Assembly: GCA_016844745.1 (NCBI GenBank)
Contig: JAERMQ010000037.1
Span: 1 to 38,358 of the forward strand
From: Ignavibacteria bacterium
GTDB taxonomy: Bacteria > Bacteroidota > Ignavibacteria > Kapaibacteriales > UBA2268
Direction of reading: 5' to 3'
DNA: 38,358 nt
Positions 17,946 through 26,032 of the stretch are shown piece after piece; the stretch's first letter is position 1; the number at the start of each line of letters is the position of its first letter. Both the position numbers and the translations under genes were made by a program. A model generated the notes under the pieces. It did no database searches and was not told where the DNA came from. It worked only from the letters and a program-made list of their open reading frames with translations.

Positions 17946-18626
17946 TTAAATTCTATTTAAAATATATCCTCTGTCATGAATACATTCGATTAATTTTGGA
18001 TTAGATGGGTCATCACCGAGTTTCTGCCTGATGATTTTGATTTTTTCTTTTAAGGTTTCTTTTGTACCAGGATTCAGGCGAGACCATGCATTAAATAGCA
18101 AATAATCATATTCACAAACAGACCCTGCATGAGTGGCTAACAATTCAAGAATCTTATATTCGAGTATCGAAAATTCTACAAATTCATTTTTGAGCTTTAC
18201 GAATTTATTGTCAAAATCAATAAGTAAATCTCCTGTTCTAAAGGTACCGTACTTGCCAATGATACGTTTGTGTTTCAAGGCATTTTTAATTCTTGCCCTC
18301 AATATTTCAATTGCCGTAGGTTTAACGAGGTAATCGTCTGCAAGGGATTCCAGGGATTTTAATTGCAGGGCATCCGAAACAATTCCTGTATAGATAATAA
18401 TTTTAATATCCAAATCAGTTTTTCGGATTATTTTCAACAGGTCATATCCATTAATACCAGGTAAGTTAATATCGAGGATAATCAGGTCTGGCTTTGCATT
18501 GGAATATAAGTCCAGCCCTTCATTGCCATTTGCTGCCTGAAACATCTTATAACCGGAAAATTCAAGTAAAAAGGCTAAATTTTCACTGACTACTTTGTCA
18601 TCGTCTATGATGAGGATTTTTTTCAT
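17946..18626 (-). CDS. OmpR/PhoB-family response regulator (orphan)
   Basis: The protein has 226 residues. The receiver domain (1-115) has the acidic pocket Asp8-Asp10, phospho-acceptor Asp52 in ILDINLPG, Thr80 and Lys102 in YLVKP, all intact. A winged-helix DNA-binding domain follows (about 125-226), ending IHDRGYIL as in OmpR/PhoB proteins. No histidine kinase is adjacent; the PAS kinase at 1956-3635 is the only one in the window. A TAAATTTG box lies about 70 bases upstream (18696-18703, minus strand), and the upstream gap holds two palindromes. Confidence 0.95.
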   Translation of the reverse strand: MKKILIIDDDKVVSENLAFLLEFSGYKMFQAANGNEGLDLYSNAKPDLIILDINLPGINGYDLLKIIRKTDLDIKIIIYTGIVSDALQLKSLESLADDYLVKPTAIEILRARIKNALKHKRIIGKYGTFRTGDLLIDFDNKFVKLKNEFVEFSILEYKILELLATHAGSVCEYDYLLFNAWSRLNPGTKETLKEKIKIIRQKLGDDPSNPKLIECIHDRGYILNRI

Positions 18627-18716
18627 ACTTCATGTAAAATGCAACTAAATGTTACAAAAGAGATAAGTGAATTTAATAAAATTATTGGAAAAATACAAAT
18701 TTATTATTTTCCTCGA

Positions 18717-18817
18717 GTCAAGAGTTCCTCTTGCATCGTTTCTTGATATATACACCCATCCATAAAGTAATTACTTCTTGTTTTGAGGATTCTTACGTCA
18801 AGAGGAACTCTTGACGT
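18717..18817. repeat. Nested inverted repeat GTCAAGAG...CTCTTGAC
   Basis: A 17-base arm at 18717-18733 is the exact reverse complement of 18799-18815, about 65 bases apart. Each arm is itself palindromic; the right one is ACGTCAAGAG-gaa-CTCTTGACGT with 10-bp arms. Either the two local hairpins or the long-range pairing can form. It lies upstream of the response regulator and downstream of the lipoprotein at 18908. Confidence 0.85.
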
Positions 18818-18850
18818 TAGTTAAAACAGGTATTTTTTCAATAGAAGAAT

Positions 18851-18883
18851 AGATGTCCTAAATCTGCCAGATGTAGGACATCT
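18851..18883. repeat. Palindrome AGATGTCCTA...TAGGACATCT, copy 1
   Basis: Arms of 14 bases around a TGCCA loop, with one mismatch in the left arm. The second, perfect copy is at 37270-37302, with loop TGCCG. Both are intergenic. Confidence 0.85.
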
Positions 18884-18907
18884 AAATCTTGTCATTAAAT
18901 CCTGCTT

Positions 18908-19510
18908 TTATTTTAGGGAATAAGAAATTAATTCAATTTTTCCATTCATATATAATTTCCCTTTGGAATCATATTCAAAATGCTCCTGTTTAACTGGTCC
19001 AATGCCGGGACAAAGATAGAAATACGATGGAAACTCATGATAAAGATGGTATTTAACGCATCTGAATTTTCCTGCTGGTACCGTAATTTCAACATCTGTA
19101 GCTTCTACTTTCACAGTATCACCATGTCGAAAATAAATATCACCCACTTTACATGGATATTTATACCACAGGTATTCATTTACTTTGCCATTTTCGATAT
19201 TTATAGAATATAAGCCATCGTTTTTATTCAACCCATAGCTTACCAAATTATTATCAATACCGTTAAAAATTGTCTTCATACAATAGACTTTATGCATCCC
19301 AATAACTGTATCCTTTAATATATAATCTGTTTCATTTAATGTCGATATAACCAAGCCATTAGAACCTAATTCTGTTATTTTTGAATTCCATGAATTACCG
19401 ATTTTCAACGGGATGATGAAATTGGATTGATTTGACGGAGACGAAGAATTTTCTTTGCAGGATAATAGCAGGATTATAACTGCCATTGTTTGAATAATTT
19501 TTGTTTTCAT
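18908..19510 (-). CDS. Lipoprotein with TapB-like C-terminal pattern
   Basis: The ATG at 19510 gives 200 residues with a lipoprotein signal ending Leu-Leu-Ser-Cys (Cys18), followed by a Ser/Asn-rich tether. The body has the pattern EITVPAGKFRCVKY and, about 20 residues later, YLCPGIGPVKQEHF. This Val-Pro-Ala-Gly...Gly-Ile-Gly-x-Val-Lys arrangement is common in outer-membrane lipoproteins of these phyla and resembles TapB-type domains; that link is my inference. A longer frame to 19567 would put 19 residues before the signal peptide and is unlikely. The neighbour at 19974 lies 62 bases upstream on the same strand. Confidence 0.75.
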   Translation of the reverse strand: MKTKIIQTMAVIILLLSCKENSSSPSNQSNFIIPLKIGNSWNSKITELGSNGLVISTLNETDYILKDTVIGMHKVYCMKTIFNGIDNNLVSYGLNKNDGLYSINIENGKVNEYLWYKYPCKVGDIYFRHGDTVKVEATDVEITVPAGKFRCVKYHLYHEFPSYFYLCPGIGPVKQEHFEYDSKGKLYMNGKIELISYSLK

Positions 19511-19572
19511 TGTATTTTTCCTATTTATAAGAACATAGTTAGTTACAAGAATAAAGTTAATTATCAAATTAT

Positions 19573-19974
19573 CTATTGAAAGTCAACCTTTGCCGGTTTC
19601 TTTTCGATTTTAATAATCCAATAATATAGAAAATTAAAGGCAGCAAAAGCAAATATTGAATGTGATAAAATTTCAAAGCTTACCTTAGAATTGATTGTCA
19701 AAGGGATTATTAGCATTATGGGTATTACAAAATCGAGGAAGAATAATTTAACTTTCTTTTGCATTCCTTCTTTCATATTTTGTGATAATTCAGGATAGGA
19801 TTTGAATAATAACGCTAATAAAGAACCAATTAATGTTCCTATTGTATTAAGAAGATTGACGCTGTTAAATGGATTTTTTATAAATTCACCGCTGAACGGA
19901 GAACTGAAATCTATAAATATTAACAGCACGATAAAATAAACAAGTAGTTTTGGATTATTTTTAAAAAATTTCAT
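19573..19974 (-). CDS. Small membrane protein of unknown function
   Basis: The protein has 133 residues with about four hydrophobic segments (roughly 10-24, 42-58, 76-94 and 103-121), a basic loop (about 60-76) and a charged end (KIEKKPAKVDFQ). A GGGAGCAAACC before the ATG gives a ribosome-binding site. I do not recognise the family. It could form an operon with the lipoprotein downstream. Confidence 0.65.
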   Translation of the reverse strand: MKFFKNNPKLLVYFIVLLIFIDFSSPFSGEFIKNPFNSVNLLNTIGTLIGSLLALLFKSYPELSQNMKEGMQKKVKLFFLDFVIPIMLIIPLTINSKVSFEILSHSIFAFAAFNFLYYWIIKIEKKPAKVDFQ

Positions 19975-20091
19975 GGTTTGCTCCCGTTGTATAATTATCA
20001 GAATTTGTTACAAAGCATTTGTAATTTAAGAAGAATTTTTAATATTTACAAAATTTTCTTAACAACTCAGCTATAATTATTTCTTGAATTG

Positions 20092-20111
20092 CCACGAGCT
20101 TTAGCTCGTGG
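20092..20111. repeat. Palindrome CCACGAGCT-tt-AGCTCGTGG
   Basis: A perfect 9-bp-arm hairpin within the 415-base gap 19975-20389. Comparable CCACGAGCTnnAGCTCGTGG palindromes are frequent between genes in several phyla. No gene is seen in the gap. Confidence 0.8.
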
Positions 20112-20219
20112 TGTTTGATTACAGTGACTCATAGGGATTTATCCCAATTTTTTATTTTTCCTGAATAACCTTGAGAATGGAAAAGTTGGCTAAAGCCTAA
20201 AAAAACATGATCATATAAT

Positions 20220-20331
20220 TGGGAAGTTCTAAGAATGTCATTCCAGCGGATGCAGGAATCCCTTGAATCGCTCTGGGAGTGGATTCCTGCATCCGCAGGA
20301 ATGACATTCTGTAATTTTTAGAACCTCCCAA
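20220..20331. repeat. Head-to-head inverted repeat, 42-bp two-part arms
   Basis: The inner arms 20232-20261 and 20281-20310 (30 bases, one mismatch) share the core GTCATTCCnGCGGATGCAGG. Outer arms TGGGAAGTTCTA and TAGAACCTCCCA add about 12 more base pairs with one mismatch. Each inner arm is itself hairpin-like. It lies between two co-directional minus-strand genes. The short palindrome at 8171 and a degenerate arm near 31386 belong to the same family. Confidence 0.9.
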
Positions 20332-20389
20332 TATCTTATTCCACTACTTAAAAGTAGTGGCTATTCATTTTTATTTAAAATTTGAATTT

Positions 20390-21781
20390 TTACTTTCTTC
20401 TTAAGAAAAGCAATAATGAGGATATAATACCAATGATGATGAAAGGAAGGAAAGCTAAATAGGGATGATAATTGTTCCATAATAAGACGGAAGCATCCGC
20501 AGGATTTAAGCCGGTAACCGATTGAAGCTGGGAAAAAGCATTGGAGCTTGTAATCTTGGTTACAGAATGACCATGCTCCTGCAGGTAATGAAGCGCCAAA
20601 TGGGATTTCTCCCCGAAATATCTATATGCAGCGCCGCCAAGCAAACCGCCAAAACCAAGCCCTATTGCCCAGGAAATATTCAGGTAACTCATATAAAGTC
20701 CTTTTCTTGCGCCGGGAGCCTTATTGCTTATGTAATCCAAGTAAACAGGGATACAAATCATTTCTCCTAGAGTATAGACAATAAATCCCGTAATCAACAT
20801 TCCGCCGCTCTGGGATAGTATTGCAGCCCCAAAACCAATAGTGACCAAAGCCGTACCAAAACTGAGTGTAGTCGAATGGGAAAAGCCACGGAAAATAAAA
20901 TTAACGGCTGTTACAAGTAATATTATCATTACAGTATTTATATTATAAAGCCATTCAAATGCAATTTCGCTTCCTTTATTTGTCAGCTTTATCATAAAAT
21001 CAGGTAAATGAAGAGCCGACGCAGCTTTCGTGGTACTTACCCAATCGACTATAAAGTTTGGTAAGGTTTCGTAGAATTGCATATAAATTATTGTGAAGCC
21101 GGACATAATAATAATAAATGATAACAATCCGCCACTCCTTAAGCTGGCAGTTATTTCCCTAAGACTCAATTTTTCCGGTTGATATGTTGAATTGTCGGGA
21201 TTAAGAAAGAAGGCAAAATAAAGGAAATTGGCAGTCATGATTATTGAACTTGCCATGAATACATAAGTATATGAAATTGTTTTAAAATATAAGGAAAACG
21301 GCATAGCGGCAAATACGGCAATATTTATCAGCATTGAAGTAACTGCCCATTTGTTTCTCGAACCTTCGGGGTCTATATTCCGTGCGATGGAAGCGGAAAT
21401 AGCCGGTTTAAAGCACCCTAAAGATATACCCAAAATAATGGCAGAAAATAAAAAAATTGGAAATGAAGCCGATAGTCCAAGCATAAAATATGAAATGGCT
21501 GCAAATCCCGATGCAAGAGTAAGCATTAAGCGTACGCCTATCTTATCAGATAAAGCGCCTGCAAATAAAGGCGTTAAATTTTGAGCTAATGCCCAGCAAA
21601 AGAAAATAAAACCTTTAGTAGTTTGCTCCCAGCCAAGAGATTGAGGGTCGTCTTTTTGGGAGATATAGATTGGTAATTGAATTAATACGGACGCAAAGGC
21701 AAGTCGTTCAGCCATCTGTCCGATGTTTAACAACCAAAAATTACGTCGATGACCTTTTATCAGTTTAGCCGAATTCATCAC
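20390..21781 (-). CDS. MFS transporter
   Basis: The protein has 463 residues with about 12 hydrophobic segments. The signature loop between TM2 and TM3 reads GALSDKIGVRLML, the MFS motif A. The N-terminus RNFWLLNIGQMAERLAF and the segment LGEMICIPVYLDYISNKAP suggest a bacterial peptide/POT-like or related group, but no substrate can be assigned. A long insert between TM6 and TM8 (about 225-275) faces the cytoplasm or periplasm. A TATTTTTG box lies only 4 bases before the ATG, so translation may be leaderless, or the real promoter lies further up. Confidence 0.9.
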   Translation of the reverse strand: MMNSAKLIKGHRRNFWLLNIGQMAERLAFASVLIQLPIYISQKDDPQSLGWEQTTKGFIFFCWALAQNLTPLFAGALSDKIGVRLMLTLASGFAAISYFMLGLSASFPIFLFSAIILGISLGCFKPAISASIARNIDPEGSRNKWAVTSMLINIAVFAAMPFSLYFKTISYTYVFMASSIIMTANFLYFAFFLNPDNSTYQPEKLSLREITASLRSGGLLSFIIIMSGFTIIYMQFYETLPNFIVDWVSTTKAASALHLPDFMIKLTNKGSEIAFEWLYNINTVMIILLVTAVNFIFRGFSHSTTLSFGTALVTIGFGAAILSQSGGMLITGFIVYTLGEMICIPVYLDYISNKAPGARKGLYMSYLNISWAIGLGFGGLLGGAAYRYFGEKSHLALHYLQEHGHSVTKITSSNAFSQLQSVTGLNPADASVLLWNNYHPYLAFLPFIIIGIISSLLLFLRRK

Positions 21782-21864
21782 GGTTCAAAAATAATTAAAT
21801 TTGTTTAAATTTTACTGATTAATTATATCTATTATATAAATAAGTTTAGAATTCATGTTAAATG

Positions 21865-22000
21865 TTGAGTCCACTCTAAAAAGTATTTTTAGTGAAAATT
21901 ACATTCCAAAACCGGAATTTTGAAATGAGAAATATCAAGAACTTACTTATTCCAAAGTTGTACTTTGGAATTCAATTTTTGGTTTTTAGATAGGACTCAA
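21865..22000. repeat. 136-bp element with 18-bp terminal inverted repeats
   Basis: TTGAGTCCACTCTAAAAA at the left end and the reverse complement at the right (16 of 18 positions) enclose AT-rich sequence. Inside is a palindrome, TTCCAAAGT-tgt-ACTTTGGAA (21950-21970), and a partner ATTCCAAAACCGGAATTTT near 21904. It lies in the divergent gap between the MFS gene and pgpA and looks like a MITE-sized element. No target duplication is clear. Confidence 0.6.
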
Positions 22001-22141
22001 TGTTATAAATTCTCTATCCTGATTTTTTGAATAGTTTTTATAAAAAATAATCGTTAATTTATTAAATTACAAATTTCGTTTTCTTGCAGCTTTTTGCAGG
22101 AATAATTTGTATATGAAAATTTTTAATATTTAATAAATACT

Positions 22142-22651
22142 TTGAAAAAAGAAAACATCTATATTGAAAAGATTTGTGTTTGGTTCACCACTTTAGGGGG
22201 CATAGGATTCCTGCCCAAAGCACCCGGCACCTGGGGTTCGCTTGCGGCTCTCGCTGTTCTTTTCATACCGGTTTTATACAGAACAGAAACTATCTTCGTT
22301 TTAATAATTATTTTTACAATTTTAGGCTACTTTGCAATAAAACCAGTAGAAAAGAAATACGGTAGCGATGCATCGGTCATTGTAATCGACGAGGTAATTG
22401 GAATGTGGCTGACTCTTGCTTCGCCTTACGTTCCGCATAATTTATTATGGGTCTCGATTGCTTTTGTTTTATTCAGGTTTTTCGATATAAAAAAGCCTTT
22501 TCCAATAAGCTGGATTAATCGCCAGCAAGGCTCATTCTATGTTTTGTTCGATGATATTCTTGCCGGTATTGCTGCTTCGATTTGCCTGCATATTCTGCAT
22601 ACCGGATATATGTTGGCTCCATTGGTATATTATTATTTTAAGAATGGTTAA
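22142..22651 (+). CDS. pgpA: Phosphatidylglycerophosphatase A
   Basis: PgpA removes the phosphate from phosphatidylglycerol phosphate, giving phosphatidylglycerol, at the inner membrane. The 169 residues show the family features: GIGFLPKAPGTWGSLAAL near 20-37, IVIDEVIGMW (about 79-88) and a DIKKPFP...DDILAG segment (about 121-143), with four hydrophobic helices. The start must be the TTG at 22142 or later: an in-frame stop lies a few codons upstream and there is no early ATG. Its stop is one base from the stop of the convergent DNA glycosylase. Confidence 0.95.
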   Translation: MKKENIYIEKICVWFTTLGGIGFLPKAPGTWGSLAALAVLFIPVLYRTETIFVLIIIFTILGYFAIKPVEKKYGSDASVIVIDEVIGMWLTLASPYVPHNLLWVSIAFVLFRFFDIKKPFPISWINRQQGSFYVLFDDILAGIAASICLHILHTGYMLAPLVYYYFKNG

Positions 22652-22652
22652 T

Positions 22653-23291
22653 TCATTTCAATATTTCCCCGGTCTCATAACTCCAGAACAGCAAGTCCAG
22701 TTCATCGATTGGAATGCCAACAGACTTCGAGAATTCAATAAATTTCTGCTCGATTTCCAAATATACTTTCTTTGATGTCGGTTTTGGAATTTCGTCGTAA
22801 ACTCCGCAATACATGAGGTGTTTCAGGATATGACGGTCGAGAATTGCCAATCCCCTGAATCCTATATTCCTTAAGAAATGCGATGCTTCCTTCATTCCCA
22901 TGCCTTTCACAGTTTCTGACAGTAGATTTCTTTTCTCATAATTATTCATTTTTGATAGAATAATTTTTTCTATATCTCCGTAATTATCCCGCGCTAACCT
23001 GATATATCCTGCTTTTTGGTTATGGAACCGTATGTAATGTTCTTTATTTCCTAATAAAGGAGCAAGCCCAAAAGGCTTAATGAGATAATTCTTTTCGATT
23101 AAAATTTGCTCTACTAAGAAAGCAAGTTTCGCTTTGGATTGAGGCGTACAAAGGCAAAAGCATAATTCATAAAAGTATAATTCCTTCGGACAATTCTGAA
23201 AATCTTTCAAGCGTTGAGCTATTTTTCCCTTCAACTCATTGTATCGGATTCGCAAGTGTTCCGGGAGTTCAGGTTTGGTTAATTTTGCCAT
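22653..23291 (-). CDS. Ogg2-type 8-oxoguanine DNA glycosylase/AP lyase
   Basis: The protein has 212 residues and fits the archaeal/bacterial Ogg2 family (HhH-GPD superfamily), which excises 8-oxoguanine and cleaves the abasic strand. The helix-hairpin-helix reads GMGMKEASHFLRNIGF with catalytic Lys134, and the activating Asp152 is in AILDRHILKHL. The N-terminal helix CFCLCTPQSKAK is also typical. Ogg2 proteins lack the extra N-terminal domain of eukaryotic OGG1, which matches this length. It is convergent with pgpA with a one-base gap. Confidence 0.92.
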   Translation of the reverse strand: MAKLTKPELPEHLRIRYNELKGKIAQRLKDFQNCPKELYFYELCFCLCTPQSKAKLAFLVEQILIEKNYLIKPFGLAPLLGNKEHYIRFHNQKAGYIRLARDNYGDIEKIILSKMNNYEKRNLLSETVKGMGMKEASHFLRNIGFRGLAILDRHILKHLMYCGVYDEIPKPTSKKVYLEIEQKFIEFSKSVGIPIDELDLLFWSYETGEILK

Positions 23292-23353
23292 GATATTTGA
23301 ATAATAAAAATATTTTTTTAATCAATTTTTTGTAAAAACAAGAATATTCTGAA

Positions 23354-23494
23354 CAGACAAGAATGTCTATTCTACCTTTTTATTTAGTAGGTCAGACATT
23401 CTTGTCTGACAATTCAATCCATCCCTGATGTCTATTCTACCTTTTTTATTTAGTAGGTCAGACATTCTTGTCTGACAATTCAATCCATCCCTGA
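23354..23494. repeat. Tandem 65-bp repeat with 15-bp inverted arms
   Basis: A unit running from TGTCTATTCTACC to CCATCCCTGA occurs twice in tandem (about 23364-23428 and 23429-23494) with one length change in a T run. In the first copy CAGACAAGAATGTCT (23354-23368) is an exact reverse complement of 23394-23408. The second copy keeps only the right arm. A related sequence is at 14807-14832. It lies between divergent genes (Ogg2 and nadK). Confidence 0.9.
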
Positions 23495-23552
23495 CATGAC
23501 ATTAGCGTTTATATACGAAAATAAATCGCTTTTATGTTATTGAAAATTGGAT

Positions 23553-23560
23553 TAACTTTG
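23553..23560 (+). promoter_or_regulatory. -7 box TAACTTTG for nadK
   Basis: An exact TAnnTTTG match 29 bases before the nadK ATG, with a weak TTT about 20 bases further up. AGGTGAGG lies between the box and the start and is the probable ribosome-binding site. Confidence 0.5.
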
Positions 23561-23589
23561 AAAATTAATTTAGGTGAGGCAAGCAAATT

Positions 23590-24462
23590 ATGAAAAAAAT
23601 AGCTCTTTACGCCGCAAAAGACAAGCCGGAAGCAGTTTACTGGGCTTATTTCTCGGCTAAAAAACTCCATGAATTAAACTGCGAAGTATATGCCCCACCT
23701 TCTCTTGCCGAATTATTCAGTAGTGACGTTAAAGATTTTATTAAAATTTCTAAAATTAAGGAATTCGAGAAGTTTGTTGATGCCGTTTTATCCTTTGGTG
23801 GGGACGGCACTATGCTGGGAATTGCACGAAGGCTGCTAACTTCAAACCTGCCTATTATGGGTGTAAATGTCGGGAAACTCGGTTTTCTTGCAGAATTCGA
23901 AACAAAAGACCTGGATTATAGCCTGAAGGGATTAAGCGAAAATAATTACCGTATTGTTGACCGCTGTATCTTAGAAACATCAATAGATAATGAAACAATT
24001 TTCGCATTCAATGATTTTGTAATCGAGAAGAAAAATTCTTCAAGGATGATAACCATTTCTGCCTTCTCGAATGAGCATTTTATCGGTGATTACAGGGCAG
24101 ACGGATTGATAATAACAACTCCCAGCGGCTCGACTGCTTATTCGCTATCGAGCGGCGGTCCGATAATTGCTCCTTCCACTCAGGTTGTTTGCATAACACC
24201 AATTTCGCCTCATTCATTGAACTTTCGTCCATTAGTTGTACCGGATTCAAACGAGATAAGGTTAATTCTAAATTCACCTACAGGAGAAGCGAATATCGTT
24301 GCCGATGGACAAATAGAAAGAACTCTAAGCAATAACGAAGAAATTATTATAAAGCAATCGGTAAATCGTATAAAACTTATAAAACCACTCGAAAATTCTT
24401 ATTATGATTTGTTAAGGAAAAAACTCCTTTGGGCAACAAATACGATTAATCCGAATAAATGA
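23590..24462 (+). CDS. nadK: NAD kinase
   Basis: NadK phosphorylates NAD to NADP in the cytoplasm. The 290 residues contain the signature GGDGTML (70-76) and the following GVNVGKLGFLAEF, then the NE/D-like region around 151-160 (FNDFVIEK), YRADGLIITTPSGSTAYSLS and GGPI, all as expected. Length is typical. It is preceded by AGGTGAGG. The palindrome at 24472 follows 10 bases after the stop. Confidence 0.97.
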   Translation: MKKIALYAAKDKPEAVYWAYFSAKKLHELNCEVYAPPSLAELFSSDVKDFIKISKIKEFEKFVDAVLSFGGDGTMLGIARRLLTSNLPIMGVNVGKLGFLAEFETKDLDYSLKGLSENNYRIVDRCILETSIDNETIFAFNDFVIEKKNSSRMITISAFSNEHFIGDYRADGLIITTPSGSTAYSLSSGGPIIAPSTQVVCITPISPHSLNFRPLVVPDSNEIRLILNSPTGEANIVADGQIERTLSNNEEIIIKQSVNRIKLIKPLENSYYDLLRKKLLWATNTINPNK

Positions 24463-24471
24463 TGGTTTTTA

Positions 24472-24502
24472 CTCATCCGATGACCGGGAGTCATCGGATG
24501 AG
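24472..24502. repeat. CTCATCCGATGA palindrome at the nadK 3' end
   Basis: CTCATCCGATGA-c-cggg-a-GTCATCGGATGAG forms a strong hairpin between the convergent nadK and the gene at 24584. It is the second member of the family seen at 14846-14874. There is no U-tract, so it is not a standard terminator, although it may still slow polymerase or block decay. Confidence 0.85.
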
Positions 24503-24583
24503 CTTTAGTAAGTGTCTTTGGTAAAGAAGTGAAAAATCCAGTAATAATTCTGTTACTTAATTCTTTATTCGTTAGGAAAATTT

Positions 24584-25675
24584 CTATTTTATTATAAAAA
24601 CTTTCCCAGAATACATTTCATTGTTTATCTGTAATATATAAAAATACAACCCTGTAGAAAAATGCTCTGCATTGAAAGCTACCTGATGTTCTCCTTTACT
24701 TACAAATCCTTCTGATAAAACTGCAATTTCATTCCCGATACAGTTTACGATTGTCAATTTAGCGAAAGAAAATTCTTTAGTATAAAATGAAATATTGCAA
24801 TTTTGAGACACCGGATTCGGATATATAAATACTTTGAAATCATTTAATAGATTATCCTCAACACCAACCGGATTTATACTTGCAACAACTGAATAATCGG
24901 AATTGAGGCATGTTTTATAGCTTATTGCCTGAACCCTGTACGAGTAGGTTTTATCTGAAACTATTGATATATCAATATATTGAGTTACTCCTGCATTGAC
25001 AGAATCAATTTTTTTCCAACTTAGTGTTCCTTCCTTACGTTCAATGATATATTTCAAAACACCGCTGTTGCTTGGAATCCAATTTAATTCTACCTTCGGT
25101 GTAAATGTTCCAATATTTTTTGCAGTTAAATTATCGGGTCGCGTTGGCTTTAGCAACGAATCTCTTATTTCAATACCAGTCCATTCTCCCCATAGCTCAT
25201 CTTTTCCACGTAAACGTACTTGAAGAGTATCACCTGCTTGCACATCCGAACAGGCAAGAACAACATCCAATAGCTCTGACGGACTGTCAAATTTACTATC
25301 CGACGGCGTTATGACCTTTTTAATGGGATTAGAATTGGAGCGCACTAACTGCACTTCTGCGGCTGTAATAAAGGCAGTTGTCGGATATTTAACCATTACC
25401 GGCATACTCCATACACCATATTTTGTATTATTTTTTATGTCGGTAAATCCTGAACTTTTTACACGAACAAAGAAAGAAGTACCGGGTTTCAGCGGCGGCA
25501 GCGAATCCCATTTTATGTCAACGGAATTAGTACCTAAATCCGGTAGTTGAACTTGTGTACCGGTTCCGGGTTGAGTTGCCGGGTCGGTATAATACTCGAC
25601 CTGAACGATTGTCTGCTTTTGAGCAAAGCAGAGTGTCATTGAAAAAATAAATATTATGAGTGTAATTTTTTTCAT
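24584..25675 (-). CDS. Fibronectin III-containing secreted protein with T9SS tail
   Basis: The protein has 363 residues. A signal peptide (MKKITLIIFIFSMTLCFA) leads into a region of unknown fold (20-175). One fibronectin type III-like domain follows (about 180-265: Pro-x-x-Leu-x-Ala, then Leu-Lys-Tyr-Ile-Ile-Glu-Arg and Tyr-Ser-Tyr-Arg-Val-Gln-Ala). A T9SS sorting domain starts near 283 (VFIYPNPVSQNCNISF) and ends KVFIIK. It is probably released or anchored at the cell surface. It is divergent from the TumA/TumE-like pair. No ligand can be inferred. Confidence 0.9.
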   Translation of the reverse strand: MKKITLIIFIFSMTLCFAQKQTIVQVEYYTDPATQPGTGTQVQLPDLGTNSVDIKWDSLPPLKPGTSFFVRVKSSGFTDIKNNTKYGVWSMPVMVKYPTTAFITAAEVQLVRSNSNPIKKVITPSDSKFDSPSELLDVVLACSDVQAGDTLQVRLRGKDELWGEWTGIEIRDSLLKPTRPDNLTAKNIGTFTPKVELNWIPSNSGVLKYIIERKEGTLSWKKIDSVNAGVTQYIDISIVSDKTYSYRVQAISYKTCLNSDYSVVASINPVGVEDNLLNDFKVFIYPNPVSQNCNISFYTKEFSFAKLTIVNCIGNEIAVLSEGFVSKGEHQVAFNAEHFSTGLYFYILQINNEMYSGKVFIIK

Positions 25676-25736
25676 TGTTTTTTTTTTCTTATGAAATAAT
25701 AATTTTTTAATTTCGTTACTTAATTTTTAAAAATAG

Positions 25737-25744
25737 TAATTTTG
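25737..25744 (+). promoter_or_regulatory. -7 box TAATTTTG directly before the antitoxin gene
   Basis: An exact TAnnTTTG match whose last base is 7 bases before the ATG at 25751. With the usual distance from this box to the transcription start, the mRNA would begin at or next to the start codon, so the antitoxin may be translated without a leader. The box overlaps the alternative TTG start at 25742, which argues against that start. The -33 element is weak (TTTCG about 21 bases up). Confidence 0.45.
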
Positions 25745-25750
25745 AATAAA

Positions 25751-26032
25751 ATGGTATCTGTACAAACACTTGCAAAAGAGCTTAATATCAATGCCGACCA
25801 GCTAATGTTGGAAAGTATTAACCTATATTTAAGAAACAATTTATACAAAGTTGAATCTGAAATGTATATTATTCTTCAAAAATTTAACGTTGATGACATA
25901 TATGATTTTGAAAAAAAAGTTAAATCCGGCGTTATAAATGAATCGCAGGGATTTGACGATTTTTTCAAATTGGACAGTCTTACTGCCCAAAAAGATAAAT
26001 TCAAATCACTATTAGCATTACTCAATGATTGA
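25751..26032 (+). CDS. Antitoxin of a TumA/TumE-like pair
   Basis: The ATG at 25751 gives 93 residues: an N-terminal helical part (VQTLAKELNINADQLMLESI) resembling small DNA-binding antitoxin domains, a central KVESEMYIILQKFNV helix, and an acidic C-terminal part with DDFFKLDSLTAQKDKFKSLL. This pattern is what I know from small proteins encoded just before DUF6516/TumE toxins. Its end overlaps the toxin start by 8 bases, which implies translational coupling. A few codons further upstream a TTG (25742) is in frame but lies in the promoter box. Confidence 0.65.
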   Translation: MVSVQTLAKELNINADQLMLESINLYLRNNLYKVESEMYIILQKFNVDDIYDFEKKVKSGVINESQGFDDFFKLDSLTAQKDKFKSLLALLND

